Shown here one piece after another: positions 25,410 to 39,399 of a DNA stretch of 62,000 nt (positions within the stretch are counted from its first letter, which is position 1; every line of letters begins with the position of its first letter). Below the pieces are notes generated by a model. The model was not told where the DNA came from, made no database searches, and saw nothing but the letters and a program-made list of their open reading frames with translations. Source of the DNA: Mesostigma viride (taxonomy: Eukaryota > Streptophyta > Mesostigmatophyceae > Mesostigmatales > Mesostigmataceae). Made by a program: the position numbers and the translations under genes. The stretch lies in the NCBI GenBank assembly GCA_009746045.1, contig RPFO01000270.1, positions 1 through 62,000 on the forward strand, read 5' to 3'.

Positions 25410-26665
25410 CGCATGCATGGCAGCCCCTCCCACACCCACGCACACATGTTAGCTATACCCCACAAACCCACGCATGGATTCCAGCCACCCCCCACATGCC
25501 CGCATGCATGCCAGCCACCCCACCAATCCACGCACGCATGCCAGCCACCCCCACACCCACGCACGCATGCCAGCCACCCCACAACCCACTTATGCATTCC
25601 AGCAACCCCCACAGCCACTTACGCATGCCAGCCACCCCCCACCCCCACGCACGCATGGCAGCCACCCCACGAACCCACGCACGCGTGCCAGCCCCCCCTT
25701 AAAACCACGCATGCATGGCAGCTCCCCACCACACCCACGCATGCATGCCACTCCCCCCGCCAACCACCCACGCATGCCAGCCCCCCGACACACGCATGGC
25801 AGCCCCCCCCACACCCACGCACGCATGCCAGCCCTACCCCACATGCAGGCATGCATGCCAGCCACCCCCCACACCCACGCATGCATGCCAGCCCCTCCCA
25901 CACCCACGCCCGCATGCCAGCTACCCCACCAACCCACGCACGCATGCCAGCCCATCACAAACCCACTTATGCATGCCAGCCACCCCACACCCACGTACGC
26001 ATGCCAGCCACCCCACACACCCACGCACGCATGGCAGCCACCCCACCAACCCACACACGCGTGCCAGCCCCCCCTAACCCCACGCATGCATGGCAGCCCC
26101 CCACCACACCCACGCATGCATGCCACTCCCCCCCACACCCACGCACGCATGCGAGCCCCCCCACACACCCACGCACGCATGCGAGCCCCCCCCACACCCA
26201 CGCACGCATGCCAGCCCCACCCCACATGCAGGCATGCATGCCAGCCACCCCCACACCCACGCATGCATGCCAGCCCCTCCCACACCCACGCCTGCATGCC
26301 AGCTACCCCACAAACCCACGCATGCATGCCAGCGACCCCCCACATGCACGCATGCATGCCAGCCACCCCACCAACCCACGCACGCATGCCAGCCCATCAC
26401 AAACCCACTTATGCATGCCAGCCACCCCCCACACCCACGTACGCATGCCAGCCACCCCACACACCCACGCACGCATGGCAGCCACCCCACGAACCCACAC
26501 ACGCGTGCCAGCCCCCCCTAACCCCACTTATGCATGCCAGCCACCCACCACACCCACGCATGCATGCCACTCCCCCCCACACCCACGCACGCATGCGAGC
26601 CCCCCCCACACCCACGCACGCATGCGAGGCCCCCCCACACCCACGCAAGCATGCCAGCCCCCCCC
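25410..26665 (+). repeat. 30-bp minisatellite, unit 3
   Basis: A shorter array of about 42 monomers. First monomer reads CATGCATGGCAGCC instead of CATGCATGCCAGCC, a variant shared with unit 6. Confidence 0.95.
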
Positions 26666-27464
26666 ATGAAGTCATAGTGGGCACCACGGAGTCATGCTAT
26701 GATTTAATTTTTTCAATTTAATAATGGGAATGACGGATGGTGCATGTGTGAACAAAGGAATGAAAGGATTGCCACTCAATGAATATTAATTAATGATGAA
26801 AATGGGAGTTTGCATGGGAGTGTTTGGTCCTTATGGCTGGCTTGCAAAAAGCAGTACCCAAATTTCGAAGTATTTGACAGCGAAATATCTGTAAAGTATA
26901 TCGCATGGTATAATTAATTAATGAATGGTACGCTGAAATTCATTGTGCGGGCTCTCTCTGCATGTGATAAACAATTTTAGCTTTGAGGGCATGCAACAAG
27001 ACATGCTAGCATTAAAATGAAATTAAATTATAACATGACTAGTTGGGAGATCATGTACGACATGTAGCATAATTACGTACATGGCCACAATTGTGCCAAT
27101 CAGGGCCCTCCTCTAGGTAGACTGTGCTAGGCAATTACAATTAGACAAATAAGGTCATTCAAAAAGGTTTAAGTCTTCACCTACCTCCATCCATCCAGCA
27201 AGGGAATATGTTAGCCAGTGCTACATGATGATCTCCCAACGGAGTCATGTTATGATGCGAAATAGTTCAGGATAAAATTTGTCAGAATTTCACTGGCGAT
27301 ACGAACGTAACGAAATTTCCAAGTATGCGACGCCGAAATATCATTGTTGTATCGAATGGTATGCTGAAATTCATTGTGGTTGTTTGGAATAAACGTACAC
27401 CTATTTACCTGGAAATTCATTGTGGTTCTGTCCGAGCTGACAAATTTGTCAGAAATTTCATTTT
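26666..27464 (+). repeat. AT-rich tail, unit 3
   Basis: As in unit 1, but with a short deletion after CATGTACGA and a longer 3' end holding two or three ~130-bp sub-repeats (27280-27464, including ATCATTGTTGTATCGAATGG). Unit 5's tail is nearly the same. Confidence 0.88.
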
Positions 27465-28734
27465 CGATACGAACGTGACGAAATTTCCAAGTATCTCACG
27501 CTCGGAGAGCTTCCACGGTGTTCACGGGGAAGGGTCCGTTGCGCGTGGCGCACGGCGGCGGTTCGTCCCGGTCGGAATCGTCCGCTCGCGCGTCCTCCGG
27601 GGAAGGGTCTTGGCGCGTCGCGCGGGCCGGTGCGGTTGGCGCCCAGAAGGTCGACTATCGGCCTCTGGGCCGCTAGCGGCGAGTCACGTCCTCTCAAGTC
27701 GGGGAGGGGGGGCGATAGCCCCCCCTCCCCCACTTTTTTCTTGTCCCCTAATGTAACTACGATTTATGAAGCCCGAAAACTTTGGCCGAGGCCGTAGGCC
27801 GGAGGTGGGGCCGTCCCCCGCGCCCCCTAGCGCGGGAGCGGACGACGTCCAGGACCGTAGCGAGATGGCCAATCGGCGTGGTACAAAGAAAATCCCCAAA
27901 CCTTGGAGATCGAGTCTCAGGAAGTCTGAACGGGTGCTGAAACGCTGAACATGTTCAGACTTTTGCGGGCAGGTGGGGCGTCTCGCCAATCCGCGCGGCC
28001 TCAGGAATTACGGCGCGTTGACTCTTTTAAACGTCAAACAAGCTACTGGCGAATGGATCTCTCCTAAACTTTTCGCAGTTTCCCGTTGCACCACTTTGGA
28101 CAAGGGGACCAACCGGTGCACGCCGTTTCGAATAACGCGCTCGAATTTAGGGCCACAACGTCAATGGAATGCGATTTTCTGAACGGATGGATCAAATTTG
28201 CAGGACGGTTGGAAGGTTCAGAGCCGAACTGGCGTTCAGTCAGGGTGGGGCGAAATAGCAGTGGGAACTGGGAATTATTGGCAAAGCGTGCGGCATGCTC
28301 GGGGCGAAAAACAAAGTGACGTGCTGCGCGAGCAATTTTCCTTGTGCTGGCTGGCGATGGCAGGCAACGTAGGCTAGAAAATTGGGATGGGGAATGCGCA
28401 GCCATGGTTTTATACGTCAAAATTTTATGTTTGAAGAGCAAGTGCGAAATTTTCTGAGCTGGAGGTGCGTCAACGGAGTGATACCTGCGTGGGAGAGGTC
28501 CGTGTCGCTATGGCGACCTGGAAATGGAATGTCTTGGTAGATTTAGGTATTGTAGTATCATGCTTAACTGCTTTACGTATTGGGTGCCTAGTGAAATCAG
28601 TTTGCTGTTCGTGGAAGGCTTGGGGTGTGGCCAACGAGCTTCTGCTGTCGCCACATCATATTGGAAAGAACGCTGGATTTTTTGCCACGGGACGTAACCG
28701 GCGATGCCGATGGTGAGGCGTTTGTTTCGATGAC

Positions 28735-30092
28735 CGGGGTAGTACCTGCTCTCTTTCTGATGCATTTTCATGGTTGCGTTCTTTCCATTTCGCCGAATCC
28801 ACCTAGTCGCAGCAAAGACATAGCGTAGCAAGGGTCTGCGTTTTATTTTCTTAGCCGTGCAGGACGCCATCTTCATGGTCCTTCGCATGTCCTGTGTGAA
28901 CGTCCGTTGCCCAAGGATCTGTGATGCTTTTTTCTGGAATATACTGGGCGGTGAAAGCCCCTCTGGATGCTTGCCTGGTCACGGGTTTGGGGCGTCATTT
29001 ACTGCTGTACTGGCTGACATTCATGGTGCTTTCTGCGTAAGCTGACTTGCTTCGCACGTGGATTTTGACTGGACTGAAGAGCGCGTCTGGTAGCATGTTT
29101 ACGTGGTGTATAAGGTGATCAATCAACCATTTGTTTATAGAAGGTGTGACAATAGAAGGTGTGTTATATATTTCTTCATCAAGCATGTCAAAAGTAATCT
29201 CCACTCGCTTACAACCTGAATTTTGCTTTGCTGGGTCTGCTGTGTTTGTGTCTCACTGTGCAGGCTATCCCCTTGGTTGATCAACCAGGTGATTTTTGGT
29301 GGCAGCGGGGCCATATACTCTTCTTGGCGTTTTTCATCCATGGCATGTCAACCAACGCATGCATGCCAGCCCCTCCCACACCCACGCACACATGTTAGCT
29401 ATACCGCGTTGTGCGGGTACACGGGGTAGTACCTGCTCTCTTTCTGATGCATTTTCATGGTTGCGTTCTTTCCATTTCGCCGAATCCACCTAGTCGCAGC
29501 AAAGACATAGCGTAGCAAGGGTCTGCGTTTTATTTTCTTAGCCGTGCAGGACGCCATCTTCATGGTCCTTCGCATGTCCTGTGTGAACGTCCGTTGCCCA
29601 AGGATCTGTGATGCTTTTTTCTGGAATATACTGGGCGGTGAAAGCCCCTCTGGATGCTTGCCTGGTCACGGGTTTGGGGTGTCATTTACTGCTGTACTGG
29701 CTGACATTCATGGTGCTTTCTGCGTAAGCTGACTTGCTTCGCACGTGGATTTTGACTGGACTGAAGAGCGCGTCTGGTAGCATGTTTACGTGGTGTATAA
29801 GGTGATCAATCAACCATTTGTTTATAGAAGGTGTGACAATAGAAGGTGTGTTATATATTTCTTCATCAAGCATGTCAAAAGTAATCTCCACTCGCTTACA
29901 ACCTGAATTTTGCTTTGCTGGGTCTGCTGTGTTTGTGTCTCACTGTGCAGGCTATCCCCTTGGTTGATCAACCAGGTGATTTTTGGTGGCAGCGGGGCCA
30001 TATACTCTTCTTGGCGTTTTTCATCCATGGCATGTCAACCAACGCATGCATGCCAGCCCCTCCCACACCCACGCACACATGTTAGCTATACC
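28735..30092 (+). repeat. 671-bp direct duplication with 16-bp filler
   Basis: 28735-29405 and 29422-30092 are the same 671-bp segment, from CGGGGTAGTACCTGCTC to the second minisatellite monomer (AGCTATACC). The offset is 687 bp. The 16 bp between them (GCGTTGTGCGGGTACA) match neither flank. Only one base difference was noticed (GGGGCGTC against GGGGTGTC), so the event looks recent. Confidence 0.9.
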
Positions 30093-31648
30093 CCACAAAC
30101 CCACGCATGGATTCCAGCCACCCCCCACATGCCCGCATGCATGCCAGCCACCCCACCAATCCACGCACGCATGCCAGCCACCCCCACACCCACGCACGCA
30201 TGCCAGCCACCCCACAACCCACTTATGCATTCCAGCAACCCCCACAGCCACTTACGCATGCCAGCCACCCCCCACCCCCACGCACGCATGGCAGCCACCC
30301 CACGAACCCACGCACGCGTGCCAGCCCCCCCTTAAAACCACGCATGCATGGCAGCTCCCCACCACACCCACGCATGCATGCCACTCCCCCGCCAACCACC
30401 CACGCATGCCAGCCCCCCGACACACGCATGGCAGCCCCCCCCCACACCCACGCACGCATGCCAGCCCTACCCCACATGCAGGCATGCATGCCAGCCACCC
30501 CCCACACCCACGCATGCATGCCAGCCCCTCCCACACCCACGCCCGCATGCCAGCTACCCCACAAACCCACGCATGCATGCCAGCGACCCCCCACACCCAC
30601 GCACGCATGCCAGCCACCCCACAACCCACTTATGCATTCCAGCAACCCCCACAGCCACTTACGCATGCCAGCCACCCCCCACCCCCACGCACGCATGGCA
30701 GCCACCCCACGAACCCACGCACGCGTGCCAGCCCCCCCTTAAAACCACGCATGCATGGCAGCTCCCCACCACACCCACGCATGCATGCCACTCCCCCCGC
30801 CAACCACCCACGCATGCCATCCCCCCGACACACGCATGGCAGCCCCCCCCCACACCCACGCACGCATGCCAGCCCTACCCCACATGCAGGCATGCATGCC
30901 AGCCACCCCCCACACCCACGCATGCATGCCAGCCCCTCCCACACCCACGCCCGCATGCCAGCTACCCCACCAACCCACGCACGCATGCCAGCCCATCACA
31001 AACCCACTTATGCATGCCAGCCACCCCCCACACCCACGTACGCATGCCAGCCACCCCACACACCCACGCACGCATGGCAGCCACCCCACCAACCCACACA
31101 CGCGTGCCAGCCCCCCCCTAACCCCACGCATGCATGGCAGCCCCCCACCACACCCACGCATGCATGGCAGCTCCCCCCCACACCCACGCACGCATGCGAG
31201 CCCCCCACACACCCACGCACGCATGCGAGCCCCCCCCACACCCACGCACGCATGCCAGCCCCACCCCACATGCAGGCATGCATGCCAGCCACCCCCCACA
31301 CCCACGCATGCATGCCAGCCCCTCCCACACCCACGCCTGCATGCCAGCTACCCCACAAACCCACGCATGCATGCCAGCGACCCCCCACATGCACGCATGC
31401 ATGCCAGCCACCCCACCAACCCACGCACGCATGCCAGCCCATCACAAACCCACTTATGCATGCCAGCCACCCCCCACACCCACGTACGCATGCCAGCCAC
31501 CCCACACACCCACGCACGCATGGCAGCCACCCCACGAACCCACACACGCGTGCCAGCCCCCCCTAACCCCACTTATGCATGCCAGCCACCCACCACACCC
31601 ACGCATGCATGCCACTCCCCCCCACACCCACGCACGCATGCGAGCCCA
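30043..31648 (+). repeat. 30-bp minisatellite, unit 4
   Basis: About 53 monomers, including an internal second copy of the first ~300 bp (30594-30960 repeats 30183-30560). It stops abruptly at GCATGCGAGCCC. Confidence 0.94.
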
Positions 31649-31774
31649 GACTCAAGTCACAAGCAGGGGCAGAGTGGGCAGGTGGGACGGGGCAGGGGAC
31701 CTGGGGCACGAGCCATGAAACTTGGGGACATGGGGCACGAGGCTTGGGGCGTGGGGTATATGGCATGGGTCAGG

Positions 31775-31830
<56 letters not shown>

Positions 31831-33067
31831 AAGGCAGCCACATGCACGAGATGTGATTATTGGCAAGCCATCCAGCGGGGGCACCACAGGGAGGAGGGCA
31901 TGGGGACAGGGGGAAGGGGGGAGGGGGCGGGGGGCAGGGTCCAGGCGGCAGGGGGCAGGGGGAGCCTTTCTGAAGCTATGAGTCACAGGTCGTGGGGACT
32001 GGGGCATGGGGCAGGCCCTCAGCCACCTGCACGTGATGTGGTCAGAGGCAAGTCTCAAGCAGGGGCACAGTGGGCAGGTGGGACGGGGCAGGGGACCTGG
32101 GGCACGAGCCATGAATCTTGGGGCATGGGGAGTGGGGCGTTGGGCAGGCAGGTAGGGGTGGTACACACGCACATGCCCTGCCATGCCCTGCGATCCCGCA
32201 AAAGGGCACCGTGGGGTCTTGTGGTTTGTCACACGTTGCTATGGGGTGCATATTTGCAGGGACATGAAGATGGGTGACCGCGCCGTAACCGAGACGTGTG
32301 TGGTGGCAACATGCCGCCTGGATACCAGCTGGCCTTGCTTCGTTAGCTACATTTATGGCTGCATGTGATGGCGTGCCCTTGCCGTGGTCACAGTGGTCAC
32401 AGTGAGGGCCTGTGGTTGCCCCATACTGGTGGTGGTTATAAAGAAGTTAGCGAATACAAAACTTTCTTTCTTAAGGTGATTTTGAAGTGGGCATGAGCGA
32501 TCGTGCGCATGCTAACATTTGATGGCCATTCCATGGTGAAGTTGGGAATTGGATGGGATTGTTTTATAAAGATGCGGTGGTGTGTCTTAAAATGAGCTGT
32601 GCTAATCTCATTATGAAGTGCTCAAGACAACTCATTATAATAAATCAGAGTTGGAACAAACATTGTCTGCATCATGCCCCAACTTGAACACTACATGAAG
32701 TGTGACACCTATGCTACGTGTGTTGCGGGCTAGCTGTGTCAGCAAACAATTTTAGCTTTTAGCCCTCAAATCATGTCCAACTCGCGCCTAACAATAGGAG
32801 CCAGTTGCACCTTGCATGGTAATGTCCACAAACTAACCTAAAACAGTTTAGTGTCCATATTGGGACCAAAGCACACTCATATAGGGACTTTGGTGTGGCA
32901 GGCCCCAGCGGCTTGGCCGGCCAGGGCGGCATATTCTGACCTGGCCTGGCCCCAAGGGCATTCCCAAAAGGGTAGGGAAACATGCCACGAACTACACCCA
33001 GATGTTGGTGGATGACCTACTCATCCCAGCCATAACTCATAAAAAATGCCTACAATATTTGGAACGC
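31649..33067 (+). repeat. Second copy of AGCC block and tail segment A
   Basis: 31649-32113 match one G-rich block with a short AGCC tract; 32114-33067 match 10876-11830. Placed after the 30-bp satellite, they make unit 4 a hybrid of the two composite families. Differences from the first copy include AGGCAGCC at the AGCC start, and TTGCTATGG for TTGTTATGG. Confidence 0.9.
31774..31829 (+). repeat. (AGCC)n microsatellite, ~14 copies
   Basis: Fourth AGCC tract, similar in length to the one at 9436-9488 and likewise preceded by GGGTCAGG. Confidence 0.97.
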
Positions 33068-33248
33068 ACCCTTGCATGAAGTAGCCTAGAATGTATGATA
33101 GGCCATATGCCCCTTCTCTGGGCTATGTGCTACATATACTCCCAACGGAGTTATGTGACAATTCAATTCAATTCAATTCAATCTAATGGTATGCTGAAAT
33201 TCATGGTGGTTCAGTCCGAGCTGACAAATTTGTCAGAAATTTCATTTT
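33068..33248 (+). other. Unassigned spacer with (AATTC)n microsatellite
   Basis: About 90 bp of sequence not seen elsewhere in the window, then 23 bp of AATTC repeats at 33160-33182, then a tail-type sub-repeat (TGGTATGCTGAAATTCATGG). No gene seen. Confidence 0.75.
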
Positions 33249-35266
33249 CGATACGAACGTGACAAAATTTCCAAGTATCTCACGCTCGGAGAGCTTTCAC
33301 GGTGTTCACGGGGAAGGGTCCGTTGCGCGTGGCGCACGGCGGCGGTTCGTCCCGGTCGGAGTCGTCCGCTCGCGCGTCCTCCGTGGAAGGGTCTTGGCGC
33401 GTCGCGCGGGCCGGTGCGGTTGGCGCCCAGAAGGTCGACTATCGGCCTCTGGGCCGCTAGCGGCGAGTCACGTCCTCTCAAGTCGGGGAGGGGGGCGATA
33501 GCCCCCCTCCCCCACTTTTTTCTTGTCCCCTACTAGTAACTACGATTTATGACGCCCGAAAACTTTGGCCGCGGCCGTAGGCCGAAGGTGGGGCCGTCCC
33601 CCGCGCCCCCTAGCGCGGGAGCGGACGACGTCCAGGACCGTTGCGAGATGGCCAATCGGCGTAGTACAAAGAAAATCCCCAAACCTTGGAGATCGAGTCT
33701 CAGGAAGTCTGAACGGGTGCTGAAACGCTGAACATGTTCAGACTTTTGCGGGCAGGTGGGGCGTCTCGCCAATCCGCGCGGCCTCAGGAATTACGGCGCG
33801 TTGACTCTTTTAAACGTCAAACAAGCTACTGGCGAATGGATCTCTCCTCAAACTTTTCAGTGTTTCCCGTTGCACCACTTTGGACAAGGGGACCAACCGG
33901 TGCACGCCGTTTCGAATTACGCGCTCGAGGTTAGGGCCACAACGTGAATGGAATGCGATTTTCTGAACGGATGGATCAAATTTGCAGGACGGGTGGAAGG
34001 TTCAGAGCCGAACTGGCGTTCAGTCAGGGTGGGGTGAAATAGTTCAGGCCGAAATTTGGCACATTTTCAATGGAAATACGAACGTAACGAAATTTCCAAG
34101 TATCTTCCACCGAAATATCTCTAAAGTATATCGCATGGTATAATCGCATGGAAAAAAGTCTTGCTGGGCAGTGGGAACTGGGAATTATTGGCAAAGCGTG
34201 CGGCATGCTCGGGGCGAAAAACAAAGTGACGTGCTGCGCGAGCAATTTTCCTTGTGCTGGCTGGCGATGGCAGGCAACGTAGGCTAGAAAATTGGGATGG
34301 GGAATGCGCAGCCATGGTTTTATACGTCAAAATTTTATGTTTGAAGAGCAAGTGCGAAATTTTATGAGCTGGAGGTGCGTCAACGGAGTGATACCTGCGT
34401 GGGAGAGGTCCGTGTCGCTATGGCGACCTGGAAATGGAATGTCGTTGTAGATTTAGGTATTGTAGTATCATGCTTAACTGCTTTACGTATTGGGTGCCTA
34501 GTGAAATCAGTTTGCTGTTCGTGGAAGGCTTGGGGTGTGGCCAACGAGCTTCTGCTGTCGCCACATCATATTGGAAAGAACGCTGGATTTTTTGCCACGG
34601 GACGTAACCGGCGATGCCGATGGTGAGGCGTTTGTTTCGATGACCGGGGTAGTACCTGCTCTCTTTCTGATGCATTTTCATGGTTGCGTTCTTTCCATTT
34701 CGCCGAATCCACCTAGTCGCAGCAAAGACATAGCGTAGCAAGGGTCTGCGTTTTATTTTCTTAGCCGTGCAGGACGCCATCTTCATGGTCCTTCGCATGT
34801 CCTGTGTGAACGTCCGTTGCCCAAGGATCTGTGATGCTTTTTTCTGGAATATACTGGGCGGTGAAAGCCCCTCTGGATGCTTGCCTGGTCACGGGTTTGG
34901 GGCGTCATTTACTGCTGTACTGGCTGACATTCATGGTGCTTTCTGCGTAAGCTGACTTGCTTCGCACGTGGATTTTGACTGGACTGAAGAGCGCGTCTGG
35001 TAGCATGTTTACGTGGTGTATAAGGTGATCAATCAACCATTTGTTTATAGAAGGTGTGACAATAGAAGGTGTGTTATATATTTCTTCATCAAGCATGTCA
35101 AAAGTAATCTCCACTCGCTTACAACCTGAATTTTGCTTTGCTGGGTCTGCTGTGTTTGTGTCTCACTGTGCAGGCTATCCCCTTGGTTGATCAACCAGGT
35201 GATTTTTGGTGGCAGCGGGGCCATATACTCTTCTTGGCGTTTTTCATCCATGGCATGTCAACCAAC

Positions 35267-36587
35267 GCATGCATGCCAGCCCCTCCCACACCCACGCACA
35301 CATGTTAGCTATACCCCACAAACCCACGCATGGATTCCAGCCACCCCCCACATGCCCGCATGCATGCCAGCCACCCCACCAATCCACGCACGCATGCCAG
35401 CCACCCCCACACCCACGCACGCATGCCAGCCACCCCACAACCCACTTATGCATTCCAGCAACCCCCACAGCCACTTACGCATGCCAGCCACCCCCCACCC
35501 CCACGCACGCATGGCAGCCACCCCACGAACCCACGCACGCGTGCCAGCCCCCCCTTAAAACCACGCATGCATGGCAGCTCCCCACCACACCCACGCATGC
35601 ATGCCACTCCCCCGCCAACCACCCACGCATGCCAGCCCCCCGACACACGCATGGCAGCCCCCCCCACACCCACGCACGCATGCCAGCCCTACCCCACATG
35701 CAGGCATGCATGCCAGCCACCCCCCACACCCACGCATGCATGCCAGCCCCTCCCACACCCACGCCCGCATGCCAGCTACCCCACAAACCCACGCATGCAT
35801 GCCAGCGACCCCCCACATGCACGCATGCATGCAAGCCACCCCACCAACCCACGCACGCATGCCAGCCCATCACAAACCCACTTATGCATGCCAGCCACCC
35901 CCCACACCCACGTACGCATGCCGGCCACCCCACACACCCACGCACGCATGGCAGCCACCCCACGAACCCACACACGCGTGCCAGCCCCCCCTAACCCCAC
36001 GCATGCATGGCAGCCCCCCACCACACCCACGCATGCATGCCACTCCCCCCCCACACCCACGCACGCATGCGAGCCCCCCCACACACCCACGCACGCATGC
36101 GAGCCCCCCCACACACCCACGCACGCATGCCAGCCCCACCCCACATGCAGGCATGCATGCCAGCCATCCCCCACACCCACGCATGCATGCCAGCCCCTCC
36201 CACACCCACGCCTGCATGCCAGCTACCCCACAAACCCACGCATGCATGCCAGCGACCCCCCACATGCACGCATGCATGCCAGCCACCCCACCAACCCACG
36301 CACACATGCCAGCCCATCACAAACCCACTTATGCATGCCAGCCACCCCCCACACCCACGTACACATGCCAGCCACCCCACACACCCACGCACGCATGGCA
36401 GCCACCCCACGAACCCACACACGCGTGCCAGCCACCCCCTAACCCCACGCATGCATGGCAGCCCCCCACCACACCCACGCATGCATGCCACTCCCCCCCA
36501 CACCCACGCACGCATGCGAGCCCCCCCCACACCCACGCACGCATGCGAGGCCCCCCCACACCCACACAAGCATGCCAGCCCCCCCCA
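35267..36587 (+). repeat. 30-bp minisatellite, unit 5
   Basis: About 44 monomers, with private variants CATGCAAGCCACC and CCGGCCACC. Confidence 0.95.
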
Positions 36588-37385
36588 TGAAGTCATAGTG
36601 GGCACCACGGAGTCATGCTATGATTTAATTTTTTCAATTTAATAATGGGAATGACGGATGGTGCATGTGTGAACAAAGGAATGAAAGGATTGCCACTCAA
36701 TGAATATTAATTAATGATGAAAATGGGAGTTTGCATGGGAGTGTTTGGTCCTTATGGCTGGCTTGCAAAAAGCAGTACCCAAATTTCGAAGTATTTGACA
36801 GCGAAATATCTGTAAAGTATATCGCATGGTATAATTAATTAATGAATGGTACGCTGAAATTCATTGTGCGGGCTCTCTCTGCATGTGATAAACAATTTTA
36901 GCTTTGAGGGCATGCAACAAGACATGCTAGCATTAAAATGAAATTAAATTATAACATGACTAGTTGGGAGATCATGTACGACATGTAGCATAATTACGTA
37001 CATGGCCACAATTGTGCCAATCAGGGCCCTCCTCTAGGTAGACTGTGCTAGGCAATTACAATTAGACAAATAAGGTCATTCAAAAAGGTTTAAGTCTTCA
37101 CCTACCTCCATCCATCCAGCAAGGGAATATGTTAGCCAGTGCTACATGATGATCTCCCAACGGAGTCATGTTATGATGCGAAATAGTTCAGGATAAAATT
37201 TGTCAGAATTTCACTGGCGATACGAACGTAACGAAATTTCCAAGTATGCGACGCCGAAATATCATTGTTGTATCGAATGGTATGCTGAAATTCATTGTGG
37301 TTGTTTGGAATAAACGTACACCTATTTACCTGGAAATTCATTGTGGTTCTGTCCGAGCTGACAAATTTGTCAGAAATTTCATTTT
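36588..37385 (+). repeat. AT-rich tail, unit 5
   Basis: Nearly identical to the unit 3 tail, including the CATGTACGACATGTAGC deletion and the ATCATTGTTGTATCGAATGG sub-repeat. Confidence 0.88.
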
Positions 37386-39399
37386 CGATACGAACGTGAC
37401 GAAATTTCCAAGTATCTCACGCTCGGAGAGCTTCCACGGTGTTCACGGGGAAGGGTCCGTTGCGCGTGGCGCACGGCGGCGGTTCGTCCCGGTCGGAATC
37501 GTCCGCTCGCGCGTCCTCCGGGGAAGGGTCTTGGCGCGTCGCGCGGGCCGGTGCGGTTGGCGCCCAGAAGGTCGACTATCGGCCTCTGGGCCGCTAGCGG
37601 CGAGTCACGTCCTCTCAAGTCGGGGAGGGGGGGCGATAGCCCCCCTCCCCCACTTTTTTCTTGTCCCCTACTAGTAACTACGATTTATGAAGCCCGAAAA
37701 CTTTGGCCGAGGCCGTAGGCCGAAGGTGGGGCCGTCCCCCGCGCCCCCTAGCGCGGGAGCGGACGACGTCCAGGACCGTAGCGAGATGGCCAATCGCCGT
37801 AGTACAAAGAAAATCCCCAAACCTTGGAGATCGAGTCTCAGGAAGTCTGAACGGGTGCTGAAACGCTGAACATGTTCAGACTTTTGCGGGCAGGTGGGGC
37901 GTCTCGCCAATCCGCGCGGCCTCAGGAATTACGGCGCGTTGACTCTTTTAAACGTCAAACAAACTGGCGAATGGATCTCTCCTCAAACTTTTCCAGTTTC
38001 CCGTTGCACCACTTTGGACAAGGGGACCAACCGGTGCACGCCGTTTCGAATAACGCGCTCGAGGTTAGGGCCACAACGTGAATGGAATGCGATTTTCTGA
38101 ACGGATGGATCAAATTTGCAGGACGGGTGGAAGGTTCAGAGCCGAACTGGCGTTCAGTCAGGGTGGGGTGAAATAGTTCAGGCCGAAATTTGGCACATTT
38201 TCAATGGAAATACGAACGTAACGAAATTTCCAAGTATCTTCCACCGAAATATCTCTAAAGTATATCGCATGGTATAATCGCATGGAAAAAAGTCTTGCTG
38301 GGCAGTGGGAACTGGGAATTATTGGCAAAGCGTGCGGCATGCTCGGGGCGAAAAACAAAGTGACGTGCTGCGCGAGCAATTTTCCTTGTGCTGGCTGGCG
38401 ATGGCAGGCAACGTAGGCTAGAAAATTGGGATGGGGAATGCGCAGCCATGGTTTTATACGTCAAAATTTTATGTTTGAAGAGCAAGTGCGAAGTTTTATG
38501 AGATGGAGGTGCGTCAACGGAGTGATACCTGCGTGGGAGAGGTCCGTGTCGCTATGGCGACCTGGAAATGGAATGTCGTTGTAGATTTAGGTATTGTAGT
38601 ATCATGCTTAACTGCTTTACGTATTGGGTGCCTAGTGAAATCAGTTTGCTGTTCGTGGAAGGCTTGGGGTGTGGCCAACGAGCTTCTGCTGTCGCCACAT
38701 CATATTGGAAAGAACGCTGGATTTTTTGCCACGGGACGTAAGCGGCGGTGCCGATGGTGAGGCGTTTGTTTCGATGAGCGGGGTAGTACCTGCTCTCTTT
38801 CTGATGCATTTTCATGGTTGCGTTCTTTCCATTTCGCCGAATCCACCTAGTCGCAGCAAAGACATAGCGTAGCAAGGGTCTGCGTTTTATTTTCTTAGCC
38901 GTGCAGGACGCCATCTTCATGGTCCTTCGCATGTCCTGTGCGAACGTCCGTTGCCCAAGGATCTGTGATGCTTTTTTCTGGAATATACTGGGCGGTGAAA
39001 GCCCCTCTGGATGCTTGCCTGGTCACGGGTTTGGGGCGTCATTTACTGCTGTACTGGCTGACATTCATGGTGCTTTCTGCGTAAGCTGACTTGCTTCGCA
39101 CGTGGATTTTGACTGGACTGAAGAGCGCGTCTGGTAGCATGTTTACGTGGTGTATAAGGTGATCAATCAACCATTTGTTTATAGAAGGTGTGACAATAGA
39201 AGGTGTGTTATATATTTCTTCATCAAGCATGTCAAAAGTAATCTCCACTCGCTTACAACCTGAATTTTGCTTTGCTGGGTCTGCTGTGTTTGTGTCTCAC
39301 TGTGCAGGCTATCCCCTTGGTTGATCAACCAGGTGATTTTTGGTGGCAGCGGGGCCATATACTCTTCTTGGCGTTTTTCATCCATGGCATGTCAACCAA

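Larger units (their letters stand above)
23393..27464 (+). repeat. Composite unit 3
   Basis: Full GC module, and a chassis that carries an extra ~135 bp at 24182-24314 (GTTCAGGCCGAAATTTGGCA ... AAAAAAGTCTTGCTGG) absent from units 1, 2, 4, 7, 8 and 9. The extra sequence resembles the tail sub-repeat (GATACGAACGTAACGAAATT relatives, TATCGCATGGTATAAT). Confidence 0.88.
27465..31648 (+). repeat. Composite unit 4 (chassis partly duplicated; ends in a foreign block)
   Basis: GC module and chassis without the 135-bp insert, then a 671-bp direct duplication of the chassis 3' end, then the minisatellite. It has no AT-rich tail: the satellite joins the AGCC block at 31648/31649. Confidence 0.88.
33249..37385 (+). 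repeat. Composite unit 5
   Basis: GC module with a shortened hairpin (6 G / 6 C near 33484), a CCCCTACTAGTAACTACG junction also found in unit 6, and the 135-bp chassis insert (34038-34170). Confidence 0.88.
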
